DNA from: Adiantum capillus-veneris | Taxonomy: Eukaryota; Streptophyta; Polypodiopsida; Polypodiales; Pteridaceae | DNA: 64,000 bases | Reading direction: 5' to 3' | Assembly: GCA_014529385.2 (NCBI GenBank) | Contig: CM043943.1 | Coordinates: forward strand, 98,142,855 to 98,206,854 | Shown here: one piece after another, positions 42,463-53,623 of the stretch | How positions within the stretch are numbered: position 1 is the stretch's first letter | How the letters are laid out: every line of letters starts with the position of its first letter | Program-made: the position numbers and the translations under genes | Notes under the pieces: generated by a model | Database searches by the model: none | Told to the model about the DNA's origin: nothing | Seen by the model: the letters and a program-made list of their open reading frames with translations, nothing else

Positions 42463-44916
42463 CTAGGTCCTCCTCCTCCATCCACTTCGCATCAAATGCA
42501 GGAAAGTTCTTGAACTAAACCAAGAACCGCCTTCCGACTTTACCTTTTTTCGTATCATCATGTGCCAAAATCTGTTCAGGAACAAGGATCTCCTCATTTT
42601 CTTCCGCTCATCAGGCTCCCCATCATCAGGCACATCACCCTTAACAGGGTTCAAGAGACTCACATGCAATGCATTATGAATCCTCCAAGTATTTGGCAGT
42701 TTCAATCGGAAGGAGACATCATTTATCTTGTCAGTGATCTGGAAAGGTCCGTAGTATCGCATACTAAGCTTTGGAAAAAGCCTCTCCTTTCCCTTTTTCT
42801 TTCTTAGGCGTGCCTTCTCAAAAGTAAGAGCACCCAATCATCCTCCTTCAGTTTCAAGTCGCGACGATGGCGATCCGCTGCCTTTTTCTGTCGTTCTTGA
42901 GACTTCTGCAAAGTCTCGCGAACCTTGGCAAAAGCCGTATCCAAATCTCGCGAATATTCATCCGCTTCAAATATCTAATCTTTCGTGCTCAGGAAGGATG
43001 GAACCTTCGCAGCACTTTCAACAATCTCACATGGCGTCTTCCCGTCGAAGAGTGTATCATGTTATTGTAGGCAAATTTCACCAAAGGTAAGTTCTTTTCC
43101 CATTGAGTCTTCTGATCCGAGATACAAGACTTCAATAAATCTAAAATCACTGAATTGGCAATCTCAAATTGCCCGTCAGTCTGCAAGTGGAACGATGACG
43201 AGAACTGCAACTGCGTGCCAATGTTCTCCCAAATTGCCTTCCAAAACAAACTCATAAATCTGGGGTCTCTGTCGGAGACGATCGTCTCAGACGTGCCATG
43301 TAATCGGAAAATCATCGTGATCATTCTTAGTTCTCGGGAGATCAAAAATGAAATCCATTTCAATACTTTTCCAGGGGTGGGTGGTATGGGTAAAGGCTTT
43401 AACAATCCCTGTGCCTTATGGCTGTCAAAATTGACCTTCTCGCATACTGCGCACAACTCTTCCACGTCCTTTTTGAGTCACGGCCAAAAGAAGTATCTCT
43501 CTACCCCTTTCATGGTGGTAGCAATGCCGCGGTGACCCGTAAAAGGTGGACAATGGCATTCAGTCATAACCTTTTCCCTCAACGGCTGTGTAACGCATAG
43601 CATAGTCTTTTTCATCAAGTAGCCTTCCCGAAGGGAGTATCCAGCTACTGTCTCCCCATCCCGTAGCGGTGTGAAAATATCTGTAAAATCTGTATCTGTG
43701 GCATACTGATCGACCATATCCTCGAAGCTCCTATGATGTATCGTGGAAATAGCCAAAACCAACGGTTTCCGAGACAAAGTATCTGCCACCACATTCTTCT
43801 GTCCCTGCACATGGACAATCTGGAAGTGGAACTGTGACAAGATGTTCGCCCACCGCATCTGCTTTTCCGAAAGCTGCTTCTGTGATAAGAAGCAGCGCAA
43901 ACTCTGATGGTCTGTAAAGACAGTAAAATCCGCTCCGAGTAGGTAATGCCGCCACTGAGTAAGAGCATGGATAACCGCCAAAAGCTCTTTCTCATAGATC
44001 TGTGCTGTCATCTTTGGCCTAGAGAACAAACGGCTCTCGTAAGCTATTACATGGCCTTCTTGCATCAAGACCGCACCCAGACTACGACCACAAGCATCAC
44101 AATATACTTCAAATGACTACAAGTCCGGAAAAGTCAAAATAGGTCCCGTAGTCAATTTCTCTTTCAATGTCCGAAAGGCAGTCACCTCTGTGGGTCCCCA
44201 CAAAAAAAGGTACTCCTTTCTGTGTCAAGGTATGCAAAGGGAAAGCAACCTCTGCAAACTTTCGTATGAACTGCTTGCCTGTAGTACGAACACAGTCCCA
44301 AGAAGCTTCTAACTTCATGGACATTCCTCAAATCGGGCCAATCACGGATAGTCTCTATCTTGGCCGGGTCCATTTGCACTCCTGCTGGCTACTGACACAA
44401 TGTGTCCCATAAAGTGTATCTCTTGTAGGAAAAATTCACTTTTCTTTGCATTAATCACTAACGTGTGATCTCGTAATGCCTGAAAGACTTGAAGCAGATG
44501 ATCTCTGTGTTCTACCTCATTCTTGGAGAAAACAATGATGTCGTCAAAGAAAGTGACAACAAATAGCCTGTACTCTCGAAAAATCCTATCCATCATCCGG
44601 TTAAATGTCGCAGGAGCATTGGTTAAGCCAAAAGGCATCACCAAAAACTCAAATGACCCAAAAGTCGTCCGAAAAGCTGTCTTGTAGACATCTCTTGGCG
44701 CTATCCTGATCTGATGATATCCACTCTTCAAGTCAATCCTCCTAAAGCACGAGGATTCTTGTAACTTGTCGAGTATATCATCAATCCTAGGAATCGGAAA
44801 TATGTTCTTGATGGTGATTTTGTTGAGAGTGCTATAATCGATGCACATTCTCCAAGATCCGTCTTTCTTCAAAACCAACAACACTGGAGAGCAATACGGT
44901 GAAGTACTAGGCTGGA
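42463..44916 (-). pseudogene. Gypsy-B pol, 3' part: RT, RNase H, integrase, chromodomain remnant
   Basis: From the Gypsy-C target downward: RT with QPSTSPYCSPVLLVLKKDGS, SCFRRIDLKSGYHQIRIA, MPFGLTNAPATFNRMMDRIF and TFFDDIIVFSKN (about 44550). RNase H has VIAYESRLFSRP and VFTDHQSLRCFL. The integrase zinc region has HCPPFTGHRGI and the core SDRDPRFMSLFW with HLQTDGQFEIANS near 43180, where the catalytic Glu is kept. The GPY/F region [14 protein letters not shown] is followed by a frameshifted chromodomain ([11 protein letters not shown]-like in another frame, 42470-42600). Several frame changes and stops. Roles as in Gypsy-C. Confidence 0.9.
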
Positions 44917-44921
44917 CAAGA
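44917..44921. repeat. Gypsy-C target-site duplication, left copy (CAAGA)
   Basis: Identical to 53619-53623. Confidence 0.95.
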
Positions 44922-46397
44922 TGAAACCGGCCTGTTCAATCCAAAAAGGGCGGTAGACTTTACTTTAAACCTTGATTTAGCTTTCACCCATTATTAGTCG
45001 TCTATTTTACCTGTACTTTCAAGACACAACAAAGGGGAGAGGGATACAGGTTGCTAGATTGCACCTGTATGAGTAGACGGACATCAGATTGGCCCCTAAC
45101 TTAGGCGCCCCTTTCGGTATTTCTTTATTGTTCAAAAGAGGGAATAAACGCTGTGGTTCCTACAAGCTGCCCCGCACAAACTCGGCTGAATTTCCACTGT
45201 TCCAGCCCGATTTCGGCAGCATAACTGTACTAGAACCCTTCACGGTCAGTATTCCCACGCATTGAATGACTTTCCCGACGCATACGGGCACTTTGCCAAA
45301 CCTGGCGAGAATCTGCAGCACGCTGAATTCTCTGTTTTCAGCCCTGAAAATGCGCCAGATCGCCTGTACAGCGGTCCCCTTGCGTCCCCGAACCTCCTGG
45401 GGGTATTAGGGTCCGTTTAGGGCCAAAACCCTAAACCTGCAAAAATACACAGCAGGCTGTAATTCACTGTTTCGGGCTCCGTTTTGCGTGCCGGTCGCAT
45501 CCGTAGCAAGTCCTCGAGCTCCCGCACCTGTAGGGCTACTTGCCCTTTGAATCGGACGAGATTTCTGGCGTGAAACCTCTCCGAATTCACCTGTACCTGC
45601 GGGGGGATTAGCCGCTAGCTAATCCAGTACCTGTGCAAGAGGCTCTCGCCTCGGCAATCGCGCATGAACCCACACAACTGTACATTGGTCAAATGAAGAG
45701 CCCACTAGAGGGGCATAACATACTGCCAAAGGGGAGAGAGAGGGCAGTGCGTAGCGTGCAGGGCATCACTCCTGGCACCGCACTGTGCATAAGAGGGAAA
45801 GCAAGCACTCCATAGCTCTTAACCTGTGACAAAATCAGCAAATGAGCCCTTCTTCCCTTCAAATTCAGCGCCAACTCCTTCTTGCATTGGAAACTGCACC
45901 AGAATGTGCCACTTGGCACATTTACAAGCATTTTCCCGTTTCGGGGTTGCCGCCTAAAAATATCCCAACCGGTTGCCCAGTTGACTTCACGGCAGAGTAA
46001 GAAAATGTTCCCTTTGTCATTCCGGAGGTAATGACGCCAACACATTTTCAGGTCCCAAAATAGCAGTTCCCTAAATTTTAGGAGATGCTGCCATTATATC
46101 TTTCTAGGTCATCCGACCCTCTTTGTACACTGCGGCCACATCCAAAACTGAAATGTAGCCTCTGTAGCAAAGGATTCCACTTTGGCTAGTCAATGACCCC
46201 ACTTGGCTAACCATAGTCCTTGTCCAACCTTAGTGCTCTCTTGCCCTCAGGCCTGGACTCCCTCTGGACAATTCCACACTAGCTATGCAATGCAGGGCAG
46301 TTAGATTTCCCGAGGGGTGTTTCCAAAAAGTGAAAGTAAATAGATAATAAGAAAGAAATCAACAAAAAGGATAGATAGTAGTCACATGCTGGTGACA
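44922..46397 (-). repeat. Gypsy-C 3' LTR
   Basis: 1476 bp, tgaaaccggc to ctggtgaca. Same length as the partner copy at 52143-53618. Contains aaaccctaaac near 45427-45437. Confidence 0.96.
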
Positions 46398-46411
46398 TAC
46401 CCCCCTCTTGA
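46398..46411 (-). other. Gypsy-C polypurine tract
   Basis: The minus strand reads TCAAGAGGGGGGTA directly before the LTR. Confidence 0.85.
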
Positions 46412-46970
46412 AATCTCAAACGTCCTCGTTTGCATCTATGTCGTACATGCTCACTGTCAACACTGATGTATTCAACACCTGTCGACACATATACGACACA
46501 TACATGCTCATTGTCGACCCTGGTGTATTCAACACCTCGTCGACTCATGTATTGCCTGCGTGTGAACCCTGTCCCAATGACATAGTGGTAGCTGCGCACT
46601 CTGCCATTGCTTTGAGTCACTAACTTTCCAATGACAAAATGGTAGCTGCACATTTTGCCACTGTCTTATAGTACACGTTGGATCCCGTAACACTTTCGAG
46701 CATACCCAAACCGACAGTTTAAGAATGCAGTTACACATGTACTCTTCAATAGAAGCAATCACTGTATCCTTGACAAACTGACAAGAAATACTCACTTCTA
46801 TAGCACTAATCAAACTTTTGGACATTCCATAAGAGCAATTGCCAAACTGACAATCTGTACAGCTCTAACATTCATGTAACAGGTATTTGATTTGAGCTCA
46901 CTTTAAATACCATGTACATCATTTGTTTCAGAAGCCATTGTCACACTGACAATCCATGTAGCTTTGAAAC
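46412..46970 (-). other. Gypsy-C 3' untranslated region
   Basis: About 560 bp between the stop codon and the purine tract with no supported ORF. Contains short imperfect repeats (tcgacacat / acaatggtagctgc-like words at 46480-46660). Confidence 0.7.
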
Positions 46971-49900
46971 TCAAGGGGTCAAGGTAGGTTGCAAATCGAA
47001 GGCTTCCAGGTAAAGTGATAACACAGTTGGTGACTCTGCAAGTTCACCTTCTTCCATCCACTTAGCATCCATTGGTGGATAGTTTCTGAACTTTACCAAG
47101 TAACGCCTAACAACCTTGCCTTTCACTTTCCTTTCTTTGTGTGCCAAAATCTGTTCAGGGACCAAGATCTCGTCAAGTTCCTCGACTTCCGGCTGATCTT
47201 CAGGTGGCATATCTTCTAGCACATCACCCACATAGGGTCTGAGAAGACTCACATGAAACGCATTGTGAATCTTCCAACTGTCAGGCAATTTCAGCCTATA
47301 TGCAACATCACTGATTATGTCGCACACTTGAAAAGGCCCATAGTAACGCATGCTGAGCTTTGGAAACAGTCTTTCCTTGCCCTTCATCTTCTTTAACCTT
47401 GCCTTTTCAAACCGTAGAAGCACCCAATCACCAAGTGAATATACCACTTCACGACGGTGACGATCAGCTGCTTTCTTTTGCTTTGCCTGAGTCCTTTCTA
47501 AGGCCACTTTGACCTTCTTGTACATTTCATCCATGTCTTGAACATACTTATCTGCTTCAAATATCTTGTCCTTTGTATGCAGTATGGGAGGAACTTTCTT
47601 GCCACCTTCAACTATCTCAAAAGGTGCCTTGCCAGTTGATGAATGCACTGTATTATTGTATGCATACTCCACCAATGGCAAATACTGCTCCCACTTTCCT
47701 TTATGCTCTGACACATAGCACTTCAGCAGATCTAGGACAGTAGAATTTGCCTCTTCTGACTGCCCATCTGTTTGAGGATGAAATGACGAAGAGAATTTGA
47801 GCGTGGTACCCATATTCTCAAACAAGCCTTTCCAGAACAAACTAGTCATGCGTGGATCACGGTCGCTAATAATCGACTGTGGCATGCCATGATACTTGAA
47901 AATATTGCTCATAAACAAGCGTGCCATCTGATCTAGCTTTATCTTCTTCCTGACAGGAATAAAATGAGCCTGTTTGCTGAATCTGCAAATAATGGTCCAA
48001 ATACCATCGTTTCCTGTCTGTGTTCTCGGAAGATCAAAGATAAAATCCATAGCAATACTTTCCCATGGTTTATCTAGAATAGGTAGTGGTTGCAATAACC
48101 CTGGTGCCTTTTGCCTGTCAAACTTGACCTTTTGGCATATTAGGCATTCTCGCACAAAGGCATCCACATCCCTTCTCAATGTAGGCCAATAGAAGAATGT
48201 CTCTACCGCTTTAACTGTAGCATCGATACCACGATGCCCTGCATACGGTGGGACATGACTCTCTTCCATAACTTTGCGTCGCAATGGCTTTGTGACACAC
48301 AATCTGCCATGCATCATCATGAACCCGTCTTTAAGAAGATAGTGTTCATGACGTTGTCCATCCATTAATTGCTCGAAGACCCTTGCAAAATCTTCATCAT
48401 TTGCATACTGTTCTCTCATATCATCAAGTTCATGATGATAAGGAATCGACACAGCTGAAATTTGTGGCTTCCTTGACAAGGCATCAGCCACAACGTTCTT
48501 CTTGCCTTCCACATGCACAATCTGAAAATGGAACATGGACAAGATATTTGCCCATCGCATATGCTTTTCAGATAACTTTGTCTGTGTCAAGAAGTATCGC
48601 AAGGTCTGATGGTCCGTTTGGACAACGAAATCTGCACCTAGCAGGTAGTGTTTCCAACTTAAGAGCGCATGAATCACAGCCAGTAACTCTTTCTCATAGA
48701 CCTGCATGGTCATCTCTGGCCCTTGCAAAATTCTGCTCTCATAGGCTACTACCCTGCCATCTTGCATTAGCACAGCACCAATGCTACTACCGCAGGCGTC
48801 GCACTGGACCACAAATGACTTCCTAAGATCTGGCAACACAATGACTGGATCTGAAGTCATCTTTTCCTTTAAGAGATTAAAAGCTGAAATCTCTTTCTGT
48901 GTCCATCTAAAAGTGACTGCCTTCTTTTGAAGAGCATGTAAAGGTGAAGCAATCTCAGTGAAATTTCGGATAAACCTTCTGTAATAGGAGCATAGTCCCA
49001 AAAAGCTTCGGACATCATGCACCGTCTTCAAATTTGGCCATGACTTGATCGCTTCGACTTTTGCAGGATCCATTCTGACACCATCCTTTGAGACAATGTG
49101 TCCCAAAAAGTGAATCTCTTCCAGAAAAAACTCACTTTTCTTTGCATTGATGAGCAACCTATGACTGCGTAGCTCTTTGAACACAATGGCCAAGTGATGC
49201 CTATGCTCCTCTTCATTCTTTGAATAGACTATCATGTCATCAAAGAACGTACCAACAAACTGCTGGTGTGGACGGAAAATTCTGTCCATCATCCTATTAA
49301 ACGTAGCAGGAGCATTTGTGAGACCAAAGGGCATCACTAAAAATTCGTAAAGGCCAAACGTTGTTCTAAAAGCAGTCTTGTGCACATCCTCTGATCTAAT
49401 GCGGATCTGATGATACCCACTCTTTAGATCTATCCTGCTAAACATAGCTGCTCCTTCTAATTTGTCCATAATATCATCAATTCTAGGTATAGGGAACCTA
49501 TTCTTGATGGTATTCTTGTTCAGTGCACGGTAGTTGATGCACATACGCCATGAGCCATCCTTTTTCTGCACCAACAACACTGGAGAACAAAATGGAGATG
49601 AACTGGGCTGAATCAGCCCCTTTTCTAACAACTCCTGTACTTGGCCCATTATCTCTTTCTGCTGAGCCGCACTAACCCTGTACGGAGGCTTATTTGGTGG
49701 GCTACAACCTGGCACCAAATCTATCGCATGGTCCTCGGGTCTCTCTGGCGGTAATTGAGACGGTAATGAATCGGAAAAACAGTCACTATACTGTTGTAAA
49801 AACATTGACCTTTCTTTATCTAGCACAGATAAATTTGATTCATCACAATCTGACACTTCACGTGCAAAAACCAAGTACGCAGAAAGATGCTTTTTCATTA

Positions 49901-52034
49901 CAGAAGTAATAGCAGAAGCTGATACAGTAGGAATAGACTCCCCTTGAAGCTTTACATCCAGAATGTGAGTCTTTCCCCTGCTCTGTACAGTGATCTTTTT
50001 GTTGTAGGCATCCATGATTCCCTGTACACGAAACAACCAAGGAATACCTAACAACACATCACATCCGTCCAGTGGCATGATGTAAAATTCTTCAGCATCT
50101 ACATAGGACTGGATATGTAGACGCAACTTTCCAATGATGGGTGTCACAGCCTCTGTATGGCCAGGACATGCCAAACCTGCCTCTGCTGTATACCCCATCT
50201 CTTTAGGTCTGATTCCCAACTTTGAAGCCAATTCTGGGGAAATAAAGTTGGCTTTGGCACCTGGATCAAAGAAGATAAGCACTGTTTGATCCCTAACCTT
50301 TCCCCATGCTCTGCAAAGCTCACTTGCATCTGAATTTGGCTTGTCGCCCACCATATCTGGCACTAGACCAGCCATGGGCTTCTTTCCTTTCCTGTCCTCC
50401 TTGTCTTCAGAATCAGCTGGCCTTTTCTTTGTAGGACAATTGTAAGCAATGTGGCCAGGCTGCTCACATATAAAGCATTTGTTCTCTGTCCTCAGGACCT
50501 TCTTTTGCTCTTCTGACTTGCGAGGAAAACGTCTTTTCCATTTCTTTGCTGGTCCTTTTTCTGATTCAGCCGTAGCTTTGTCTTTCCCTGCGTTGGCTGA
50601 CTCCTGAGTCCCTTTAGGAGCCTCATTGGGAACGTGCTTCTTGGCTGAATTTTTCTTGCCTGATCCTGCCTTGACGCCAGTGTTAAATTCACAATCTTCT
50701 CCCTTGAGCAAACCATTGCCAGTGTTTGCTACCTCGATGAGCTGCGTCAAAGTAGTGACTTTTGTCTTCGTGCAGTATTTTCTCAATCCTTTAGGTAGGC
50801 CACAACAATATTTTTCAATCTGTTCTGTCAATGGCACAAACCTATAGGAAGTTACTGGAAGTAGAGCTTTCCAAAACTTCCGATTGTAATCATCCAGGTT
50901 TCTGCAAGTGGCAGCATTTAGCTGGTGCCATTCTGTCATGACATCTGCTTCAAAGTCATCAGATAACCATGCTGCTGCAAAAATCTGCTTGAAGTAAATC
51001 CATGTGGACGGAGCTTGCCCTTGAAGCAATAAAGTTGTCCACCATTGTCCCGCATTCCCTGTCAAGAAAGTGGCTGCCTTGCGGACCTTTGAAGCCTCTG
51101 TAAAGTTTCCCCCTGCATAAGCCTTATCAAACTGCTGGAGGAATGAAAGAGCCTTCTTCCTGTCATCAAACCCTGTAAAGGTCGTGAATGACACACCTTT
51201 GCCACCTTCTTTGTACGGAGTTGGCCTCTCCAGCGGCGTTAAATTGTCATATGGAAGTGACTGAAACATGGGAACACTATTAAGGTTCATCTGTGTTCCT
51301 TGGCCGCTATTAACTTGACCTGGAAATGCCATATTTGGCTGCTGATTTGTAATTCCAGCCATACCAAAATTTGCCTGTGGCATCCCGAACTGGCCCTGAG
51401 TGCTTTGAAACCCTGGTTGCATACCCATGACACTGTACATGGGGTTAGGCATCATCGTTTGAGCACCCGCAAACACTGTTCCTAGCGTATAAAACTGATT
51501 TCCAGGTGCATGACCAGCCATGCTCTGAAATACCGATCCACCTCCAAAATAGCCAGGGTGTACTGAAGGTGGTGGGAAGACCTGTTGCATAGCCTGTAAG
51601 TTGCTTCCCTGCCCATTAGAACCAGCTATAGGCTGTTGAAAGGTGGCGGGCTGAACTGGTACAGCTTGAAAGACTGGCATCTCAGCCACCTGTTCTTGCA
51701 CCTTAGGTATACGTTGTGGAGACTGCATGTTCTCCGTCAAGTGTACAGGTGTTTCCATTGACTGTGCGGTATGAATCACCTGTGCTCGAGCCTTAACAGG
51801 CTTTTGAATATGATCCAGTGACCCAACTTGCTGAGACGGAACAGGAGGTTGCAGAAAGGCTAAAAACCTTGGGTTCTGCATTACTTGTGTGAACATAGCC
51901 ACAGCAGTAGCCAACTGGGTCCTGAATATATCATCATCAGTCTGTGGTGGTCTTGAGGACTCACCCACTTCATGTGTCTGTTGACCCTGTGAAGAGGAAA
52001 CCTCTTCAGTCACATCATCTGGTCTGTCAGCCAT
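46971..52034 (-). CDS. Gypsy-C gag-pol polyprotein, intact, with C-terminal chromodomain
   Basis: 1687 residues from MADRPDDVTEEVSSSQ. Gag: a Gln/Pro/Met-rich N-terminus (1-260), then a capsid-like domain (about 275-450, FTTFTGFDDRKKALSFLQQF, ATFLTGNAGQWW). Knuckle CFICEQPGHIAYNC at about 520. Protease FFDPGAKANFIS at about 600 (D-P-G instead of the usual D-S/T-G) with VLLGIPWL. RT at about 830-1010 (MPFGLTNAPATFNRMMDRIF, TFFDDMIVYSKN). RNase H at about 1080-1200 (VQTDHQTLRYFL, VVADALSRKP). Integrase: HVPPYAGHRGI with CLICQ, then DFIF, SDRDPR and QSEEANS for the D-D-E triad. [17 protein letters not shown] and a chromodomain ([34 protein letters not shown]). One fused frame without a gag-pol stop. 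The chromodomain is expected to steer integration to marked chromatin; that is family knowledge. Confidence 0.97.
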   Translation of the reverse strand: MADRPDDVTEEVSSSQGQQTHEVGESSRPPQTDDDIFRTQLATAVAMFTQVMQNPRFLAFLQPPVPSQQVGSLDHIQKPVKARAQVIHTAQSMETPVHLTENMQSPQRIPKVQEQVAEMPVFQAVPVQPATFQQPIAGSNGQGSNLQAMQQVFPPPSVHPGYFGGGSVFQSMAGHAPGNQFYTLGTVFAGAQTMMPNPMYSVMGMQPGFQSTQGQFGMPQANFGMAGITNQQPNMAFPGQVNSGQGTQMNLNSVPMFQSLPYDNLTPLERPTPYKEGGKGVSFTTFTGFDDRKKALSFLQQFDKAYAGGNFTEASKVRKAATFLTGNAGQWWTTLLLQGQAPSTWIYFKQIFAAAWLSDDFEADVMTEWHQLNAATCRNLDDYNRKFWKALLPVTSYRFVPLTEQIEKYCCGLPKGLRKYCTKTKVTTLTQLIEVANTGNGLLKGEDCEFNTGVKAGSGKKNSAKKHVPNEAPKGTQESANAGKDKATAESEKGPAKKWKRRFPRKSEEQKKVLRTENKCFICEQPGHIAYNCPTKKRPADSEDKEDRKGKKPMAGLVPDMVGDKPNSDASELCRAWGKVRDQTVLIFFDPGAKANFISPELASKLGIRPKEMGYTAEAGLACPGHTEAVTPIIGKLRLHIQSYVDAEEFYIMPLDGCDVLLGIPWLFRVQGIMDAYNKKITVQSRGKTHILDVKLQGESIPTVSASAITSVMKKHLSAYLVFAREVSDCDESNLSVLDKERSMFLQQYSDCFSDSLPSQLPPERPEDHAIDLVPGCSPPNKPPYRVSAAQQKEIMGQVQELLEKGLIQPSSSPFCSPVLLVQKKDGSWRMCINYRALNKNTIKNRFPIPRIDDIMDKLEGAAMFSRIDLKSGYHQIRIRSEDVHKTAFRTTFGLYEFLVMPFGLTNAPATFNRMMDRIFRPHQQFVGTFFDDMIVYSKNEEEHRHHLAIVFKELRSHRLLINAKKSEFFLEEIHFLGHIVSKDGVRMDPAKVEAIKSWPNLKTVHDVRSFLGLCSYYRRFIRNFTEIASPLHALQKKAVTFRWTQKEISAFNLLKEKMTSDPVIVLPDLRKSFVVQCDACGSSIGAVLMQDGRVVAYESRILQGPEMTMQVYEKELLAVIHALLSWKHYLLGADFVVQTDHQTLRYFLTQTKLSEKHMRWANILSMFHFQIVHVEGKKNVVADALSRKPQISAVSIPYHHELDDMREQYANDEDFARVFEQLMDGQRHEHYLLKDGFMMMHGRLCVTKPLRRKVMEESHVPPYAGHRGIDATVKAVETFFYWPTLRRDVDAFVRECLICQKVKFDRQKAPGLLQPLPILDKPWESIAMDFIFDLPRTQTGNDGIWTIICRFSKQAHFIPVRKKIKLDQMARLFMSNIFKYHGMPQSIISDRDPRMTSLFWKGLFENMGTTLKFSSSFHPQTDGQSEEANSTVLDLLKCYVSEHKGKWEQYLPLVEYAYNNTVHSSTGKAPFEIVEGGKKVPPILHTKDKIFEADKYVQDMDEMYKKVKVALERTQAKQKKAADRHRREVVYSLGDWVLLRFEKARLKKMKGKERLFPKLSMRYYGPFQVCDIISDVAYRLKLPDSWKIHNAFHVSLLRPYVGDVLEDMPPEDQPEVEELDEILVPEQILAHKERKVKGKVVRRYLVKFRNYPPMDAKWMEEGELAESPTVLSLYLEAFDLQPTLTP

Positions 52035-52126
52035 AATTGCAATTCCCTGTGTCTGGTCTATGATCCCCTGTGTCTACAAGTCCAAAACTGACCAAGGCTC
52101 ACTTCTATGGGAAAAAGTGATTTAAT
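52035..52126 (-). other. Gypsy-C short untranslated leader
   Basis: About 90 bp between priming site and gag start, much shorter than in the copia elements here. Confidence 0.8.
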
Positions 52127-52142
52127 CCCGTCGATGGAACCA
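52127..52142 (-). other. Gypsy-C primer-binding site
   Basis: The minus strand reads TGGTTCCATCGACGGG directly after the LTR, so it would pair with a tRNA ending ...GGAACCA. I cannot name the tRNA with certainty. Confidence 0.7.
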
Positions 52143-53618
52143 TGAAACCGGCCTGTTCAATCCAAAAAGGGCGGTAGACTTTACTTTAAACCTTGATTTA
52201 GCTTTCACCCATTATTAGTCGTCTATTTTACCTGTACTTTCAAGACACAACAAAGGGGAGAGGGATACAGGTTGCTAGATTGCACCTGTATGAGTAGACG
52301 GACATCAGATTGGCCCCTAACTTAGGCGCCCCTTTCGGTATTTCTTTATTGTTCAAAAGAGGGAATAAACGTTGTGGTTCCTACAAGCTGCCCCGCACAA
52401 ACTCGGCTGAATTTCCACTGTTCCAGCCCGATTTCGGCAGCATAACTGTACTAGAACCCTTCACGGTCAGTATTCCCACGCATTGAATGACTTTCCCGAC
52501 GCATACGGGCACTTTGCCAAACCTGGCGAGAATCTGCAGCACGCTGAATTCTCTGTTTTCAGCCCTGAAAATGCGCCAGATCGCCTGTACAGCGGTCCCC
52601 TTGCGTCCCCGAACCTCCTGGGGGTATTAGGGTCCGTTTAGGGCCAAAACCCTAAACCTGCAAAAATACACAGCAGGCTGTAATTCACTGTTTCGGGCTC
52701 CGTTTTGCGTGCCGGTCGCATCCGTAGCAAGTCCTCGAGCTCCCGCACCTGTAGGGCTACTTGCCCTTTGAATCGGACGAGATTTCTGGCGTGAAACCTC
52801 TCCGAATTCACCTGTACCTGCGGGGGGATTAGCCGCTAGCTAATCCAGTACCTGTGCAAGAGGCTCTCGCCTCGGCAATCGCGCATGAACCCACACAACT
52901 GTACATTGGTCAAATGAAGAGCCCACTAGAGGGGCATAACATACTGCCAAAGGGGAGAGAGAGGGTAGTGCGTAGCGTGCAGGGCATCACTCCTGGCACC
53001 GCACTGTGCATAAGAGGGAAAGCAAGCACTCCATAGCTCTTAACCTGTGACAAAATCAGCAAATGAGCCCTTCTTCCCTTCAAATTCAGCGCCAACTCCT
53101 TCTTGCATTGGAAACTGCACCAGAATGTGCCACTTGGCACATTTACAAGCATTTTCCCGTTTCGGGGTTGCCGCCTAAAAATATCCCAACCGGTTGCCCA
53201 GTTGACTTCACGGCAGAGTAAGAAAATGTTCCCTTTGTCATTCCGGAGGTAATGACGCCAACACATTTTCAGGTCCCAAAATAGCAGTTCCCTAAATTTT
53301 AGGAGATGCTGCCATTATATCTTTCTAGGTCATCCGACCCTCTTTGTACACTGCGGCCACATCCAAAACTGAAATGTAGCCTCTGTAGCAAAGGATTCCA
53401 CTTTGGCTAGTCAATGACCCCACTTGGCTAACCATAGTCCTTGTCCAACCTTAGTGCTCTCTTGCCCTCAGGCCTGGACTCCCTCTGGACAATTCCACAC
53501 TAGCTATGCAATGCAGGGCAGTTAGATTTCTCGAGGGGTGTTTCCAAACAGTGAAAGTAAATAGATAATAAGAAAGAAATCAACAAAAAGGATAGATAGT
53601 AGTCACACGCTGGTGACA
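52143..53618 (-). repeat. Gypsy-C 5' LTR
   Basis: 1476-bp direct repeat of 44922-46397. Differences noted include gctgtgg/gttgtgg, gggcagt/gggtagt, tttcccg/tttctcg, aaaaagtg/aaacagtg and acatgc/acacgc. Confidence 0.96.
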
Positions 53619-53623
53619 CAAGA
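53619..53623. repeat. Gypsy-C target-site duplication, right copy (CAAGA)
   Basis: Identical to 44917-44921. Confidence 0.95.

Larger units (their letters stand above)
44922..53618 (-). mobile_element. Gypsy-C: near-intact full-length chromovirus (Ty3/gypsy)
   Basis: 8697 bp with two 1476-bp LTRs differing at about five sites by eye, CAAGA target duplication, priming site, polypurine tract and one open 1687-codon gag-pol. It is the youngest element of the window and sits inside the RT of Gypsy-B. Nothing in its coding sequence is visibly broken, so it may be competent or only recently silenced. Confidence 0.96.

Noticed and set aside
45633-46045. ORFs inside the Gypsy-C LTR, repeated at 52854-53266
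   Set aside because: Present because the LTRs are duplicated. No coding-like composition or motif, and the solo LTR does not preserve them.
48383-48826. Plus-strand ORFs opposite the Gypsy-C polyprotein
   Set aside because: Shadows of a real, motif-rich ORF on the other strand.
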